DNA from: Enterovibrio calviensis DSM 14347 | Lineage (GTDB): Bacteria; Pseudomonadota; Gammaproteobacteria; Enterobacterales; Vibrionaceae | Direction of reading: 5' to 3' | DNA: 64,000 nt | NCBI RefSeq assembly: GCF_000621165.1 | Contig: NZ_KK211218.1 | Coordinates: forward strand, 179,196-243,195 | Shown here: one piece after another, positions 44,945 through 55,200 of the stretch | How positions within the stretch are numbered: position 1 is the stretch's first letter | How the letters are laid out: every line of letters starts with the position of its first letter | Translations under genes and position numbers: made by a program | The notes under the pieces: model-generated | The model's database searches: none | The model's input: the letters and a program-made list of their open reading frames with translations, nothing else | What the model was told of the DNA's origin: nothing

Positions 44945-46315
44945 ATGCAGAAAACTCAAGACTTGCCAAACACACCCTCATCGACACGGAATCTGTTGAT
45001 GTTCCTGATACCTTCTATTTTTGGTGTCCTTTTGTTCATGACACCAGTGATGATCAACGGTGGGTTTACTATTCCTATCGCGGTACTGGCAAAAACGCTG
45101 CTTGGCGTATTGGGTCAATCTGCTCCGATTGTTGTGACGTCAATTATTCTAGTGAGCGCCTTTGGTTCATTGTTGGCTCTGGCGACAAAACCGGCTTTCA
45201 TTACCAAATCTAAGTTTCTTACTGGCCTATTTTTACCGACACCTGTTTGGCTTGTAGTGCGCTTGCTTGGTGCGACGTTTGTAACCATGGCGTTCTTTGG
45301 CTTTGGCCCAGAACATGTCACTGGTGGCGCGACAGGCGGGTTCGTGATGGGCGACTTATTACCAACCTTGCTGTCAGTGTTCGTATTCGCAGGCTTGTTT
45401 CTTCCGTTACTCACTAACTTCGGTTTGTTAGAACTGATTGGCACGTTCATGACGCGTATTATGCGCCCGCTATTTGGTCTTCCAGGTCGTTCAGCGGTTG
45501 ACTGTGCAAGCTCTTGGTTGGGTGATGGCAGCGTCGCTATTTTGATGTCTAGCAAGCAGTATGAGCAAGGCTATTACACCGAGCGTGAAGCCGCGGTTGT
45601 GGGCACGACGTTCTCCGTGGTTTCTATCAGCTTCAGCTTGGTGGTGATTGCGCAAGTGGGCCTAGAGCATATGTTTGTACCTTTCTATGTCACTGTGTGT
45701 TTAGCCGGTTTCGTTGCAGCTATCGTGGTTCCTCGTTTACCGCCATTGAGCTGGAAAAAGAACACGCTAATCAACGGCGAAGAGAAAGTGCTTGAACACG
45801 AAGCGTTGCCAGAAGGTGAAACCCTATTCTCTTACGGCATGAAATCAGCGGTTAACCGTGCTTCTCACATCCGTTCACTGACCGATGTGTTGAAAGAAGG
45901 CCTTCAGAATGCTGCAGACATGGTCTTTGGCGTGCTTCCTGTGGTCATGGCCATTGGTACATCAGCCCTTATCATTGCTGAGTACACACCGATTTTCACC
46001 ATCCTTGGTATGCCGTTTGTTCCTTTGCTTGAACTGCTGCAAATTCCAGAAGCGGTTGCCGCGTCTGAAACCATGCTGGTGGGTATTGCGGATATGTTTA
46101 TCCCTGCAGTACTGGCTGCAAATATCGACAACGAAATGACGCGCTTCGTGGTTGCTACTTTGTCTGTGACGCAGTTGATTTATATGTCAGAAGTGGGAGC
46201 GCTTCTACTGGGCAGTAAGATCCCAGTGAAAGTGTGGGAATTGGTGATGATCTTCATTCTTCGTACACTGGTAACATTGCCTGTTATTGCTGGTGTGGCG
46301 CATATCATCTTCTAA
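44945..46315 (+). CDS. YjiH-family membrane protein (nucleoside-recognition/Gate domain)
   Basis: A 456-residue polytopic inner-membrane protein with about ten segments. The two halves each contain a Gate-type repeat: CASSWLGDGSVAILMSSKQY then YYTEREAAVVGTTFSVV in the first, and EAVAASETMLVGIADMFIPAV then TQLIYMSEVGALLL in the second. This matches the YjiH family. The family looks like a transporter but its substrate is unknown. GGAAG precedes the ATG. The 294 bases upstream are AT-rich and hold no supported gene. A strong terminator follows. Confidence 0.85.
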   Translation: MQKTQDLPNTPSSTRNLLMFLIPSIFGVLLFMTPVMINGGFTIPIAVLAKTLLGVLGQSAPIVVTSIILVSAFGSLLALATKPAFITKSKFLTGLFLPTPVWLVVRLLGATFVTMAFFGFGPEHVTGGATGGFVMGDLLPTLLSVFVFAGLFLPLLTNFGLLELIGTFMTRIMRPLFGLPGRSAVDCASSWLGDGSVAILMSSKQYEQGYYTEREAAVVGTTFSVVSISFSLVVIAQVGLEHMFVPFYVTVCLAGFVAAIVVPRLPPLSWKKNTLINGEEKVLEHEALPEGETLFSYGMKSAVNRASHIRSLTDVLKEGLQNAADMVFGVLPVVMAIGTSALIIAEYTPIFTILGMPFVPLLELLQIPEAVAASETMLVGIADMFIPAVLAANIDNEMTRFVVATLSVTQLIYMSEVGALLLGSKIPVKVWELVMIFILRTLVTLPVIAGVAHIIF

Positions 46316-46338
46316 GCAAGCGAAATCTGATTGCGAAA

Positions 46339-46366
46339 AAATAGCGACCCGTTGGTCGCTATTTTT
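46339..46366 (+). terminator. Rho-independent terminator after yjiH-like gene
   Basis: AAATAGCGACC and GGTCGCTATTT form an 11-bp stem with a CGTT loop and a T run. Confidence 0.92.
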
Positions 46367-46522
46367 GTTTGTAAACGCCATTAACTTATCGATGTCCTAA
46401 ACAATTGGATTGGGTGTGTAACCACTTATTCGAATGCTGCAGTGCGCTTCTCATCTTTGAAATGAAAAGATAGTTTATGATGAGCATCGAGCGACGAAGC
46501 ACTTATAGGGAACTGTATTTAT

Positions 46523-47116
46523 ATGAAAATCATTTTGTTACATGGTTTGTATATGCACAGCGTAGTCATGCTTCCATTAGAAAAAAGGCTACAGCGAGCA
46601 GGGCATGAAGTGCTGAATCTTGGCTATAAAACCATTGCCCCTGATTTAAAAGAAATGTTTGATGCGATCGATGATTTCATTGATGGCGATGATGCCGCTA
46701 TCGTTGCGCATTCTATGGGCGGTGTCATGACACGAACCTATTTAGAACACAACAGCGCAATGAGTCATCACGTGAAAACTGTCGTGACTCTGGGCACGCC
46801 ACACACGGGCTCTCAAGTCGCTGAGTTCTTTCGTAAGCTGGGGGTCGGTGACGTCATGTTTGATCAGGCAACGCAATATTTGATGCCTGATGAGTTGCCG
46901 CGTTGGTCTTCAAGTGCAGAGCTTTATAGTTTAGCGGGGGACTTATCGATAGGCCCGGCGACCATATTACTGCATGGTCAGCCTTCAGACGGCACAGTGC
47001 TGTTAGAAGAAACCAAAATTGAAGGCATGACAAGCCACGAGATATTCCCGTTGACTCATACCGCACTTATCTTTGCCGACTCGGTGAGTGATCGGGTCAT
47101 CGAAATACTCTCATGA
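46523..47116 (+). CDS. Small alpha/beta-hydrolase (lipase/PGAP1-like)
   Basis: A 197-residue cytoplasmic hydrolase. The oxyanion HG motif is LLHGLYMHS, the nucleophile Ser is in IVAHSMGGVM, and the terminal catalytic His is probably in LTHTALIF, with the acid in QPSDGTVLL. The segment TVVTLGTPHTGSQVAEFF is typical of this lipase-like group. It has no signal peptide. Related short proteins occur widely in gammaproteobacteria without a known substrate. It converges on the cryptochrome gene, with a shared terminator between. Confidence 0.85.
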   Translation: MKIILLHGLYMHSVVMLPLEKRLQRAGHEVLNLGYKTIAPDLKEMFDAIDDFIDGDDAAIVAHSMGGVMTRTYLEHNSAMSHHVKTVVTLGTPHTGSQVAEFFRKLGVGDVMFDQATQYLMPDELPRWSSSAELYSLAGDLSIGPATILLHGQPSDGTVLLEETKIEGMTSHEIFPLTHTALIFADSVSDRVIEILS

Positions 47117-47137
47117 CTCCCCTAGTTGGGGAGTCAT
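47113..47137. terminator. Hairpin between convergent hydrolase and cryptochrome genes
   Basis: ATGACTCCCC and GGGGAGTCAT pair perfectly around a five-base loop, starting within the hydrolase stop codon. It could terminate on both strands, though T runs are short. Confidence 0.65.
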
Positions 47138-47169
47138 CCTTGATTGTAAGCACTGCTGCCAGCAGTGGC

Positions 47170-48453
47170 TTAAAATTTAAGCAGGCTTTCCGATGGAAAA
47201 GATTCAGCCCAACGGGCGACGAAGCTGCCATCGGGATCATAGGTTTTGGCTTGATGCTCTAAGTTGAAGTGACGCTGACCGCGTGGATCAGCCCCAACTC
47301 CCGCCAAATATTGCCAATTTCCGTAATTTGCTGCGACATCAAAATCAATCAGTTGTTGTTCGAAATAGGCTGCGCCAAAGCGCCAATCGACACCTAATTC
47401 GTTGACCAAACAACTGGCTACAATTTGACGCCCTCTGTTTGACATATAGCCAGTTTGATTTAGCTGCCTCATACAGGCGTTGACGATAGGGTAGTCCGTG
47501 GTGCCTTGCTCCCACGACTTGAACTGTTCGCAGTAAAAAGTGGTTAACGGACGTTTTTTCTGAATACCGTCAAAAGCAAACATGCGAGCACCGTGGTAGT
47601 GCATCATCCATTGGAAATACTCTCGCCACAAAAGCTCTGCAAACATCGCCGTTGAGGATTCATCTCTTCCGTGGCGATATTCATAATTATCCAATTCAGC
47701 TGCCACCATGCGCGCAGAAATAGATCCATTGGCAAGCCATGCTGAAAGTCGAGAAGAAAATTGCCATCCCTCCAAGCCATTGCGTGTTTTTTTGTAGTTC
47801 TTAAGTCCTTGAGATTTCCAAAAATATTGATTGAGTTGCACCATCGCCGAGTCTTCGCCGCCATGATAGGGAGTGAGGTCGTACACAAACTCTTGGCCTC
47901 CCCAAATGTCACGTCGTTCTTGTATCACAGCAGGTAATGATTCCGGCGCGCAAATAGGAATGCATGGCAATGTGTTTTGCTGCTCAAGGTGTTTCCTGAA
48001 CTGGGAAAATGTTTGTGGAAAATTGGCTTGTTCAAACGGCAATTGATTACGAAGGAATAGGGTGAAACTTTCACTTACATTTACCTCACAACGAAGTGTT
48101 CGATTCAAGTACGCCACCTGTTGTCGTTCATATACGCCGGGATGATCGGTGATCCCGACATAGTCAATTTGGTGTTGCTTACACAATGCTGGGATAATTT
48201 CTAACGGATTCCCCACTTTCACGACGAGACGTTGTTTTCGTTTTTTGAGTTCTCGTTCTAAAGCGCGGAGAGACTGATAAAGAAATTCTTCTCTGAATCT
48301 TCCTAAGTGGCGAGATTGGTATCGTGATGGCTTTAGCCAAGCGGGGTCGATAACGTAGACCATAAGCGCATGAGTGCAGCGCCGGGAGAGTGCGACCAAT
48401 GCGGGATTATCTGCCAGTCGTAAGTCGTTTCTGAACCAAATGAGCCCTTTCAT
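47170..48453 (-). CDS. DASH-family cryptochrome/photolyase
   Basis: A 427-residue flavoprotein. The N-terminal Rossmann domain begins GLIWFRNDLRLADNPAL. The FAD domain carries YHGGEDSAMVQLNQYFW, TRNGLEGWQFSSRLSAWLANG, LLWREYFQWMMHYHG and ANYGNWQYLAGVGADPRGQR, features of the DASH group rather than of CPD photolyase PhrB. DASH proteins repair CPDs in single-stranded DNA and bind an antenna cofactor. AAGGAG lies about seven bases before the ATG. Upstream, in the 476-base gap, three copies of a GTATTAGTC-like motif occur. Confidence 0.88.
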   Translation of the reverse strand: MKGLIWFRNDLRLADNPALVALSRRCTHALMVYVIDPAWLKPSRYQSRHLGRFREEFLYQSLRALERELKKRKQRLVVKVGNPLEIIPALCKQHQIDYVGITDHPGVYERQQVAYLNRTLRCEVNVSESFTLFLRNQLPFEQANFPQTFSQFRKHLEQQNTLPCIPICAPESLPAVIQERRDIWGGQEFVYDLTPYHGGEDSAMVQLNQYFWKSQGLKNYKKTRNGLEGWQFSSRLSAWLANGSISARMVAAELDNYEYRHGRDESSTAMFAELLWREYFQWMMHYHGARMFAFDGIQKKRPLTTFYCEQFKSWEQGTTDYPIVNACMRQLNQTGYMSNRGRQIVASCLVNELGVDWRFGAAYFEQQLIDFDVAANYGNWQYLAGVGADPRGQRHFNLEHQAKTYDPDGSFVARWAESFPSESLLKF

Positions 48454-48741
48454 GTCGTTTCTCCTTAAAAAACGATGATGGATTCGAACAAGTTTGGCGA
48501 AATGGTGGAGTTAGGTAAGACACCTCCCAGTGAACTGATGAACACGTAAACGATCATGTGAAGCAAGAATCGACCATGAGCTTAATACTCGATAAATTCG
48601 TCTCACTACTAAAGCGTAGTGCAGCATCTCTAAAGTCAAACAAGCTAAGAAATGAAATGTGTGCGAGATCAAGTTGCCGAACATACCAAGCCTCGTGGTT
48701 CAGGCTGGCATAGCTATCAATTGATAATGCATACAATCTCA

Positions 48742-48866
48742 CCTGACTAATACTTGGATTTACTACCTTTGCCCTGCCGATCCTTATAAATATGAGGCAA
48801 TGTATAAGTCTTGTTCAATTTGGTTGTCAGCCTTTTTTACGGTTTTAGACTCAATGTATTAGTCCT
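48742..48866. promoter_or_regulatory. Triplicated GTATTAGTC-like motif upstream of the cryptochrome gene
   Basis: CAATGTATAAGTCTTG (48799-48814) and CAATGTATTAGTCCTG (48853-48868) match at 14 of 16 positions in direct orientation. An inverted copy, GACTAATAC, lies at 48745-48753. Spacing is about 54-57 bases. They sit between the minus-strand cryptochrome gene and the plus-strand gene at 48930 and may bind a regulator. The rest of the 48454-48929 gap shows no supported gene. Confidence 0.5.
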
Positions 48867-48929
48867 GGGCTTAATTCTGAGGTTGCTTTCTTTAGTATTG
48901 AATCAAGGCAATCTGGCAGAGGTATCATC

Positions 48930-49265
48930 GTGAGCGTTGATCAATTATCAAATTCAGTGCGACATGCATTGTTAGGCATGTCTGGCATTCGTGAAGAAGT
49001 CGATAACGAAAAAGTGTATTTCTATCAGCATGGCAGACTGTTTAGCATTGTGGATACTGAGGGTTTGCAGTTTGTTGTCGGCCAAGAATGTTTGCAGCAA
49101 GCGATGAAGCTACCCGGTGCTAAATTGGAACAGCCTGGCGGAAAACGCTGCAAAGGCGTGATTAGTGTGTCTGCTGAGAAGTGTACCGAGACGGATATCG
49201 ACTTTTGGCTGTTATTGGTTTTGCCAACCAATCAAGGAACCGTTGATCCTATTGTTTTTCACTAA
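48930..49265 (+). CDS. Small protein of unknown function, possibly TfoX_N/YjbR-like fold
   Basis: A 111-residue protein starting at a GTG. It contains KVYFYQHGRLFSIVDTEGLQFVVG, whose alternating pattern (hydrophobic strand, charged loop, FxxxxxxGLxFxVG) recalls the N-terminal domain of TfoX/Sxy and YjbR proteins. The resemblance is weak and the family is not recognised. Two Cys residues (QECLQQ and KRCKG, with a third in EKCTE) are present. A ribosome site is not obvious (GAGG about nine bases upstream). It stands alone, near the triplicated motif. Confidence 0.55.
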   Translation: MSVDQLSNSVRHALLGMSGIREEVDNEKVYFYQHGRLFSIVDTEGLQFVVGQECLQQAMKLPGAKLEQPGGKRCKGVISVSAEKCTETDIDFWLLLVLPTNQGTVDPIVFH

Positions 49266-49285
49266 ACACGAGTAAACGTTGGGGG

Positions 49286-49341
49286 GCGCGATAAACAACG
49301 CCGTGATGCGCGATAAACAACGTCGTGATGCGCGATAAACA
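49286..49341 (+). repeat. 22-bp tandem repeat, about 2.5 copies
   Basis: The unit GCGCGATAAACAACGCCGTG then AT starts at 49286, 49308 and 49330 (the third incomplete), with one substitution between the first two copies. It lies in a 428-base gap without supported genes between the small unknown gene and the OmpA-like gene. Confidence 0.9.
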
Positions 49342-49563
49342 GAGTTGTGCTGCCTCGACATTATGAGGAAAACTAATTTCTCATCTCATTGACGTTTAGG
49401 CACACCGGAGCCCACCTTTTCACTGTCTCTACTTTGCCATGCATGCCAGATAGTGAACATTTCCAATCAACTTTACTGCGGCGCAAATTCTGCGCAGATT
49501 ACTCAAGCGGGTTTCTTTCTTGGCTCTACCTTGATTTGATCACACAGTGGCTAGATTTAAATT

Positions 49564-49593
49564 AAACCCCAAAGTTCTTTCCTTCTGGGGTTT
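49564..49593 (-). terminator. Stem-loop downstream of the OmpA-like gene
   Basis: AAACCCCA and TGGGGTTT pair over 8 bp with a 14-base loop, 100 bases beyond the stop of the minus-strand tolC-ompA operon. On the minus strand it is followed by AATTT only, so the call is tentative. Confidence 0.4.
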
Positions 49594-49693
49594 ACCGTTA
49601 TTGCTTAAACGCTCCCTTTAGACGCATGTACTTTCAGACGTATCTACTTTCCGTTTGTTCGGAGAGCGGAGACTGCGTATCACTATTCTTGTC

Positions 49694-50317
49694 TTAGGAT
49701 TTCGCGGGTGATGACGTGTAAATGGTCCATTTCTTGATAACGTGCATCTCAGTGTTCATGACGCTGGCAGTAACGCGTCGGCTGAGTATTTCGGTTTGTT
49801 GTGCGGAAGGTGCGGCAACAGGCTCTGATTCACCAAAGCCCATGATAGTAATTCGAGTGCTGGCAATCCCTTTCTTAACAAGTGCTGACTTGATGGCTTG
49901 CGCACGCATCGTTGATAGCGCCAAATTAAGCTCAGCGCTGCCTGATGGGCTGGCATAGCCTTTCAACTGAACCAAAGTGTGAGGGAACGTTGTCATAAAG
50001 CGAGCGAGTTCTTGTACTTCGCGCTCGAAGCTCGGTGGGATTTTTACGGAGTTATTGGCAAAGAGAACATGTAAATCATCTCTGGCTTCTGTTTCTACAA
50101 ACTCTGAACAACCTACATTGTCGATTATTGCGCCGCGGGGTGTTGAATCACACTCATCTCGCGCATTGATGACACCATCACTGTCCATGTCGAAAAGATC
50201 AGCTTTTTGCTCTGCAACTGGTGGTTGAGGGGCTGACGTTGAACACCCACTTAATAATCCGGTTGCAGTTGCGATAGCAAAAAGGGCGATCTTCGGAATC
50301 AAGATCGCTCTCGGCAT
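49694..50317 (-). CDS. OmpA-family lipoprotein
   Basis: A 207-residue outer-membrane lipoprotein. The signal MPRAILIPKIALFAIATATG leads to lipobox LLSGC (Cys25). A short calcium-loop segment DMDSDGVINARDEC and then an OmpA C-terminal domain follow, with the peptidoglycan-binding pattern VQLKGYASPSGSAELNLALS and MGFGESEPVA. I start it at MPRAIL, with AGG about seven bases upstream and normal signal length; an ATG at 50374 overlapping the tolC stop would add 19 residues. It probably anchors the envelope around the TolC channel. The pair TolC-OmpA divergent from a giant RTX adhesin is the V. cholerae FrhA arrangement. Confidence 0.83.
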   Translation of the reverse strand: MPRAILIPKIALFAIATATGLLSGCSTSAPQPPVAEQKADLFDMDSDGVINARDECDSTPRGAIIDNVGCSEFVETEARDDLHVLFANNSVKIPPSFEREVQELARFMTTFPHTLVQLKGYASPSGSAELNLALSTMRAQAIKSALVKKGIASTRITIMGFGESEPVAAPSAQQTEILSRRVTASVMNTEMHVIKKWTIYTSSPAKS

Positions 50318-50370
50318 GTTGGTGCCTAGCTGTGCGGTGAACTTGGCTTTTCCTTGCCATACAACGTCCA

Positions 50371-51762
50371 TCATTTGTCGTCTCCTTCCTTACCGTATAC
50401 GGAGGTTTGCCACTCTTCGGGGGTAGTTACACGCATTTCAGAAAGCAGAAGACCTGTGGCGTTGAGCACACGGTATTTAGCCAAGATCCCTGTATATTTC
50501 GCATCAATGTAAGATCTTCTCGCATCGAATAACTCGTTTTCAGTATTCAATAGATCAAGCAAGGTGCGGCGACCGATCAAATACTGCTTCTCATACGCGT
50601 TGAGAGTCTTGGCGGCTGAATCAACATGCTGTTCTAAGAACTTGGTTTGGTTTTCCGAGAGCTCTTTTGCTGTCCACGCTAGACGGGTACTTTCGTCGAG
50701 TAGTCGGTGTGCGTTGTTTCTGATGTTTTTGGCTTTGTTTATTTGATACGCCGCACTGCGGGACTGGGCTGCATCGGTACCGCCGTTGAATAGGTTATAT
50801 CGCATGCGCAACATGGCTTGGAATTCATCAGTGTCGCCAGGTGTACCATCGAGTTCTTCACCCCATTCCTGTGAGGCTTCAATGGTGAAAGTGGGGTAGA
50901 AGTCGCCTTTGGCTTGGTCGTACTGGGATCTTGCGGCATCGACATCATTCATCGCGACTTGAATGACGGGGTTATTTTCCTTCGCGATGGTGAGTGCTTC
51001 AATCAGAGAGGCCGGAATAAATAAGGCATCTACCTCAGGGGTGACGAGCGATTGTGGCGATTCACCAACAATGCGTTCGAACTCGATGATTTTGTCTTCG
51101 TTATTACTTTGGGCTGCCAGCAAGTTGGTGTGGGCTTGGGCTACACGTCCTTCTGCTTGGGATAAGTCTGCGGTGGAGCTGATACCTGAGTCGGTGCGGC
51201 GTTTAATGTCAGCACGAATATCTTCAAGGGTTTCAACGTTGCGCTTAGACAGGTCCAATATGGCTTCTGTTCTAATCACTTCCAAGTAGGCTTCTGTCAC
51301 ATCCAGTGCAGTGTCTTGCGCGTCGGCAAGTAATTGAAAGCGCTGCGCTTCGGCTTCGGATTTGGTTCGTTTAATGTCGTTATAGGTGATTGCTCCGTCC
51401 CAAATCAATTGACGCAAGTTAATACGAACGTCTCGAGGATTGAACGTTCCCTTCGTGTTGTCACTGTCATAATCCGAGTATCCAATGCCTGCTTCAAGGT
51501 CAACGGAAGGTAAGTATTCTCCTTGTGACGCATCGATATCTGCTTCACGGCTTTTGAATTCGTTGTATGCCTCTCGAATGATGGGGTTTTGAGACAGTGT
51601 TGCTGCCACGGCTTGTTCTAAAGATTGCGCTTGTACAAATTGAGGTGCACTCAATGCGGTTGCTGCGGTAAGCAGCACATGGATCTTTGTTTTTGTCGCT
51701 TTAAGCGCGAACAGAACAGTGTGAATAGTTGATAAACAATTATCACTGGTACGTTGCTTCAT
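50371..51762 (-). CDS. TolC/LapE-like outer-membrane channel for type I secretion
   Basis: A 463-residue outer-membrane efflux protein of the TolC/AggA group. Signal cleavage is near QFVQAQS. Two TolC repeats are recognisable (SLEQAVAATLSQNPIIREAYNEF and SLIEALTIAKENNPVIQVAMNDV), and SGISSTADLSQAEGRVAQAHTNLLAA and YLIGRRTLLDLLNTENELFDARRSYI are typical. It should form the outer pore that exports RTX proteins with an ABC transporter and a membrane-fusion protein encoded elsewhere. The start MKQRTS has GAGGAA about seven bases upstream; a longer reading from 51861 is unlikely. It overlaps the possible start of the OmpA-like gene. Confidence 0.88.
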   Translation of the reverse strand: MKQRTSDNCLSTIHTVLFALKATKTKIHVLLTAATALSAPQFVQAQSLEQAVAATLSQNPIIREAYNEFKSREADIDASQGEYLPSVDLEAGIGYSDYDSDNTKGTFNPRDVRINLRQLIWDGAITYNDIKRTKSEAEAQRFQLLADAQDTALDVTEAYLEVIRTEAILDLSKRNVETLEDIRADIKRRTDSGISSTADLSQAEGRVAQAHTNLLAAQSNNEDKIIEFERIVGESPQSLVTPEVDALFIPASLIEALTIAKENNPVIQVAMNDVDAARSQYDQAKGDFYPTFTIEASQEWGEELDGTPGDTDEFQAMLRMRYNLFNGGTDAAQSRSAAYQINKAKNIRNNAHRLLDESTRLAWTAKELSENQTKFLEQHVDSAAKTLNAYEKQYLIGRRTLLDLLNTENELFDARRSYIDAKYTGILAKYRVLNATGLLLSEMRVTTPEEWQTSVYGKEGDDK

Positions 51763-52241
51763 GAATGTTTCCTCAAAAGAGCGTTTGAGACCGTCGATAA
51801 ATCGGTAACAAAAGACAATGGGTAAATGTCGCGGAAAAGCATTTACCTGGGAGACAGACACCCAATTTTAATAACAAATGAGCACCGCGTTTGCTCTGAA
51901 CTATTGGTTGTCCTCGTCATTACAAGTCGTGAGAAATAAAGTGTTTTCTCGTAAAGTCAAAAATAGGGCATGTTGGAGCATATTTGACCCCCAAAGGACG
52001 CTTTTATCGCATTTATATTGCAAATGAGACAGGTAGAGACAAGTAACTAACGACCAAACTCACTGGAATACGCGATTTTCATGAAGTCGGGCATTAATCA
52101 ATGCATCAGAAGATATCGTGTTGATCGAGGGGTCTATTCCTCGTTTCGTTTCTCACGTTGCGGTGCCTTTCCTATTCAATAGCGAAGATGTTGGCTCTCT
52201 GACTTTGAAGTACCCGCTTTATATGGTGCAGGTGGTATGAC
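51763..52241. promoter_or_regulatory. Divergent promoter region between tolC and the giant adhesin gene
   Basis: No gene is supported in these 479 bases. They must carry the promoters of the tolC-ompA operon (minus) and of the adhesin (plus). I see no clear operator, riboswitch or terminator. AGGTGG six bases before the adhesin ATG is its ribosome site. Confidence 0.5.
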
Positions 52242-55200
52242 ATGGCTGAAAAAGTAAGGGAGAGCCAAGTTAATGGCTCTGATAGTGATAATGTCCAACT
52301 TTCTGTAACTGGTGGCCAAGTTTACGTCATTAAAAATGGCGTCGCGATTCCAACGCCAGTTTCAGAAACGGCGAATTCTGGGGACATCATTCTTGCAGAG
52401 TCCAAAGCATCTTATGTGATGATGGTGAATGGTGAACCCGTATTGGTTCATGAGCCTTGCCCAACGTGTATATTGGTCAATGATCGAGGTGTGGATGTTG
52501 TCGGCCTGATTGGCAACATTAATGTTCAACAAAACAACCAAGCCATTGCGTTGCTGGAAGACGAAATTTCAGCGTTGCAACAAGCCATCTTAGCGGGTGC
52601 TGATCCGTCAGAAGATTTCGAAGAACCCGCTGCTGGGGGCGCATTGAGTTCGTCCATTGGTGGTTTTGCCGTCATTCAGTACGATTACACGAGTGTGTTA
52701 GCAGAAGCTGGCTTTACGACAAGTTATACACCTCCCTCAGTTGCATTGCTTCAAGGCGACAACCTTGCAAATTTGCCGCCTCCTGGTGGTGAAAGCCTCA
52801 ACGTAGCCATAGTCGAGGGTGACCTCACACCACTTGATTCAAAAGTGGGCTATCCAACCTCGGTCACATCGTCTGTGCTGATCCCTGCAGGATCTTTGCC
52901 GCTCACGGCTGATAGTTTTGTTATTGAGCCTGATGCATTGTCTACTCTTATCGCCGAACTGACCGCTGAAACAACCAGCAATGGTAAAGCACTAAATTAT
53001 CGCGTGTCTGATGATGGGCGAACAATTACTGGTGAGGTGGATGGCGTAACTGTTGTCACCCTTGCTGTTTCCGCTGAAGCTTCAGGTAGAAATGTCGAAC
53101 TCACAGTGACAATCACGCTTGATGGGCCACTCGACCATATCCAGGGCAACGATAGTGGTCTCGTCGCCATTAATGGTGATGTCATCGACATCACCTTGTC
53201 TGTACAGGGCGAAGACGCCGCGGGCCGACCATTGGATGAACCCATTACTGTCAATATCGCCATCGAAGATGGAGCGAATCCGACGGTCAATCCGCAGAAC
53301 GTCACTCACAACGAAAACATCCTCGATTACGTCTCTGAGCCTATTGCGCTTAATGTTGGCACGAACAGCGATTTATTAGCGTCAGTGAGCTTTCTTTCCA
53401 AGCCTGCATTGGTTGCGTTCCTTGAAAGCATCACCAGTAATGGAGAGGCCACAAGTTTCAGCATCGGAGCTGAACAAATTTCGGTGTCCCTCGCGTCAGA
53501 TCCCTCGCAGCAAGTTTTCAAGATTGATCTTGTTGAACTGCCATCGCCTGATTCTGACGACGGAGCTCAAAGCACCTCTGTCGGTGCCTATGGCTATGTT
53601 TTGACACTCAATGCGTCGATTGACCAAACGTCAGCGACCGACACGTCTGTTTTTCCTGTGTCTGTGATAGCCGTTGATCAGGACGGAGACAGCACCACGG
53701 GTGAGTTCTCGGTCAGTTTAAGTGATGGCGACAACGCCAGCGGAAAAGCCGCAGTGATCTCTGGTGACTTTGAGGTGGTGGAAGATAATACCGAGTCTGA
53801 AGAACAAGTTGCCAGTGGCTTCATTGAACTTGAAGCTGGCTCAGACAAGCTTATTCCCTCCACCTTGTTTATCTCCAATTTGGAAGACACAGAAGGTGTG
53901 CTGGGTTTGCTCAGTGAGTTGAATCTACTTAGCTCAAACGGTGAACCCATCAACTTTGCTATTCAGGCGGGCACCGAGCCCAATGTGATTGTGCTTCAGG
54001 GTACCCAGCCAGACAGTTCGCAACCTGATGGTGTGAAAGAGATACTGACATTTACGTTAACGGCCGAATCACAAGCGGGAAACGGTGCGACTGGCGTTAT
54101 CGTTAGCTCGACTTTCGACGTGTTCGGACCACTTGATGAGAGCAATCAATCCCTCTTTAGCAATACGAAATGGGTAAAATTGGTTTCTACGACCAACGAC
54201 CAATCTGAGCAGGTCGAGTCATTTGATATTCAATTCGAACTTCAACTGCGTGATTCAGACAACGATTTGCTGGAAGCGCCGATTGGTGTGACCTACACCG
54301 TGGTTGATGGCCAAGCGCCAACCATTAAGATCACGGATGTTGAAATCACTGACCCCCGTTTTGATGCACCTGCCAACATGGTTATGGGAGAACTTGGCCT
54401 TGAAACGGGCAGTGACCGTATTCAATCGGTGGTGTGGGAATTACCGCCAGTCTTCTTTAGCACTATTGCATCACTGACCAGCAACGGGAATGCGTTGACG
54501 CTGCAGTCAGAGCCGTCGGATATTAATGGCACATCAAAGACCATTGTTGTGGGATACCAGAATGACAATGATGAATTTGTGACGGTTCTATCCATTGAAT
54601 TTATTCCAAACACGGAACAGTATTCAGTGACACTGTCACAATCAATTGACCAGCCTGATAGCGAAGCCGTTGCGCTTACTTTGGGGGCGAGAGTGACCGA
54701 TTCTGATGGTGATTCAGCCGTAGGTGCGTTCAAAGTCACCATTCTTGACGGTAACGAACCTAGTCTTGCCCCAGATAATGTCACCATGACGGATCCCGTT
54801 ATTGGAGAAGTTAGCCAATCTCAACAGGTGAGTCTCGGCCTAGCACAAGGTTCCGACGCCGTTAAATCAATAGCGTTTTACGCACCTCCTGGGCTAGAGG
54901 CGTTGCTTGCAAGTCTGACGGCTAGCGGGTATCAAACGTCCTATTCGCCGAGTCCTTTTTCCGCAGATACAGACACCATTCGGGTTTACTTCGATGACCC
55001 TGCCTTGTCCAGTGCATCATCACCAGCCAACGACACTGACATATTAACCATTAGCTTGGATGTAGACGCAGAAGGCGAGCCGATCGGCAGCTATATCGTT
55101 GAACAGCATTACGCCATTGACCAAGGTGATGGCGCAATTGTTCTGCCAATAGGCGTACGTGTCGTCGATACGGACAACGATACCGTGTCGGATGAATTGA

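Noticed and set aside
48554-48742. 62-codon minus-strand frame upstream of the cryptochrome gene
   Set aside because: No convincing ribosome site, no recognisable protein and it reaches into the motif region; left as non-coding.
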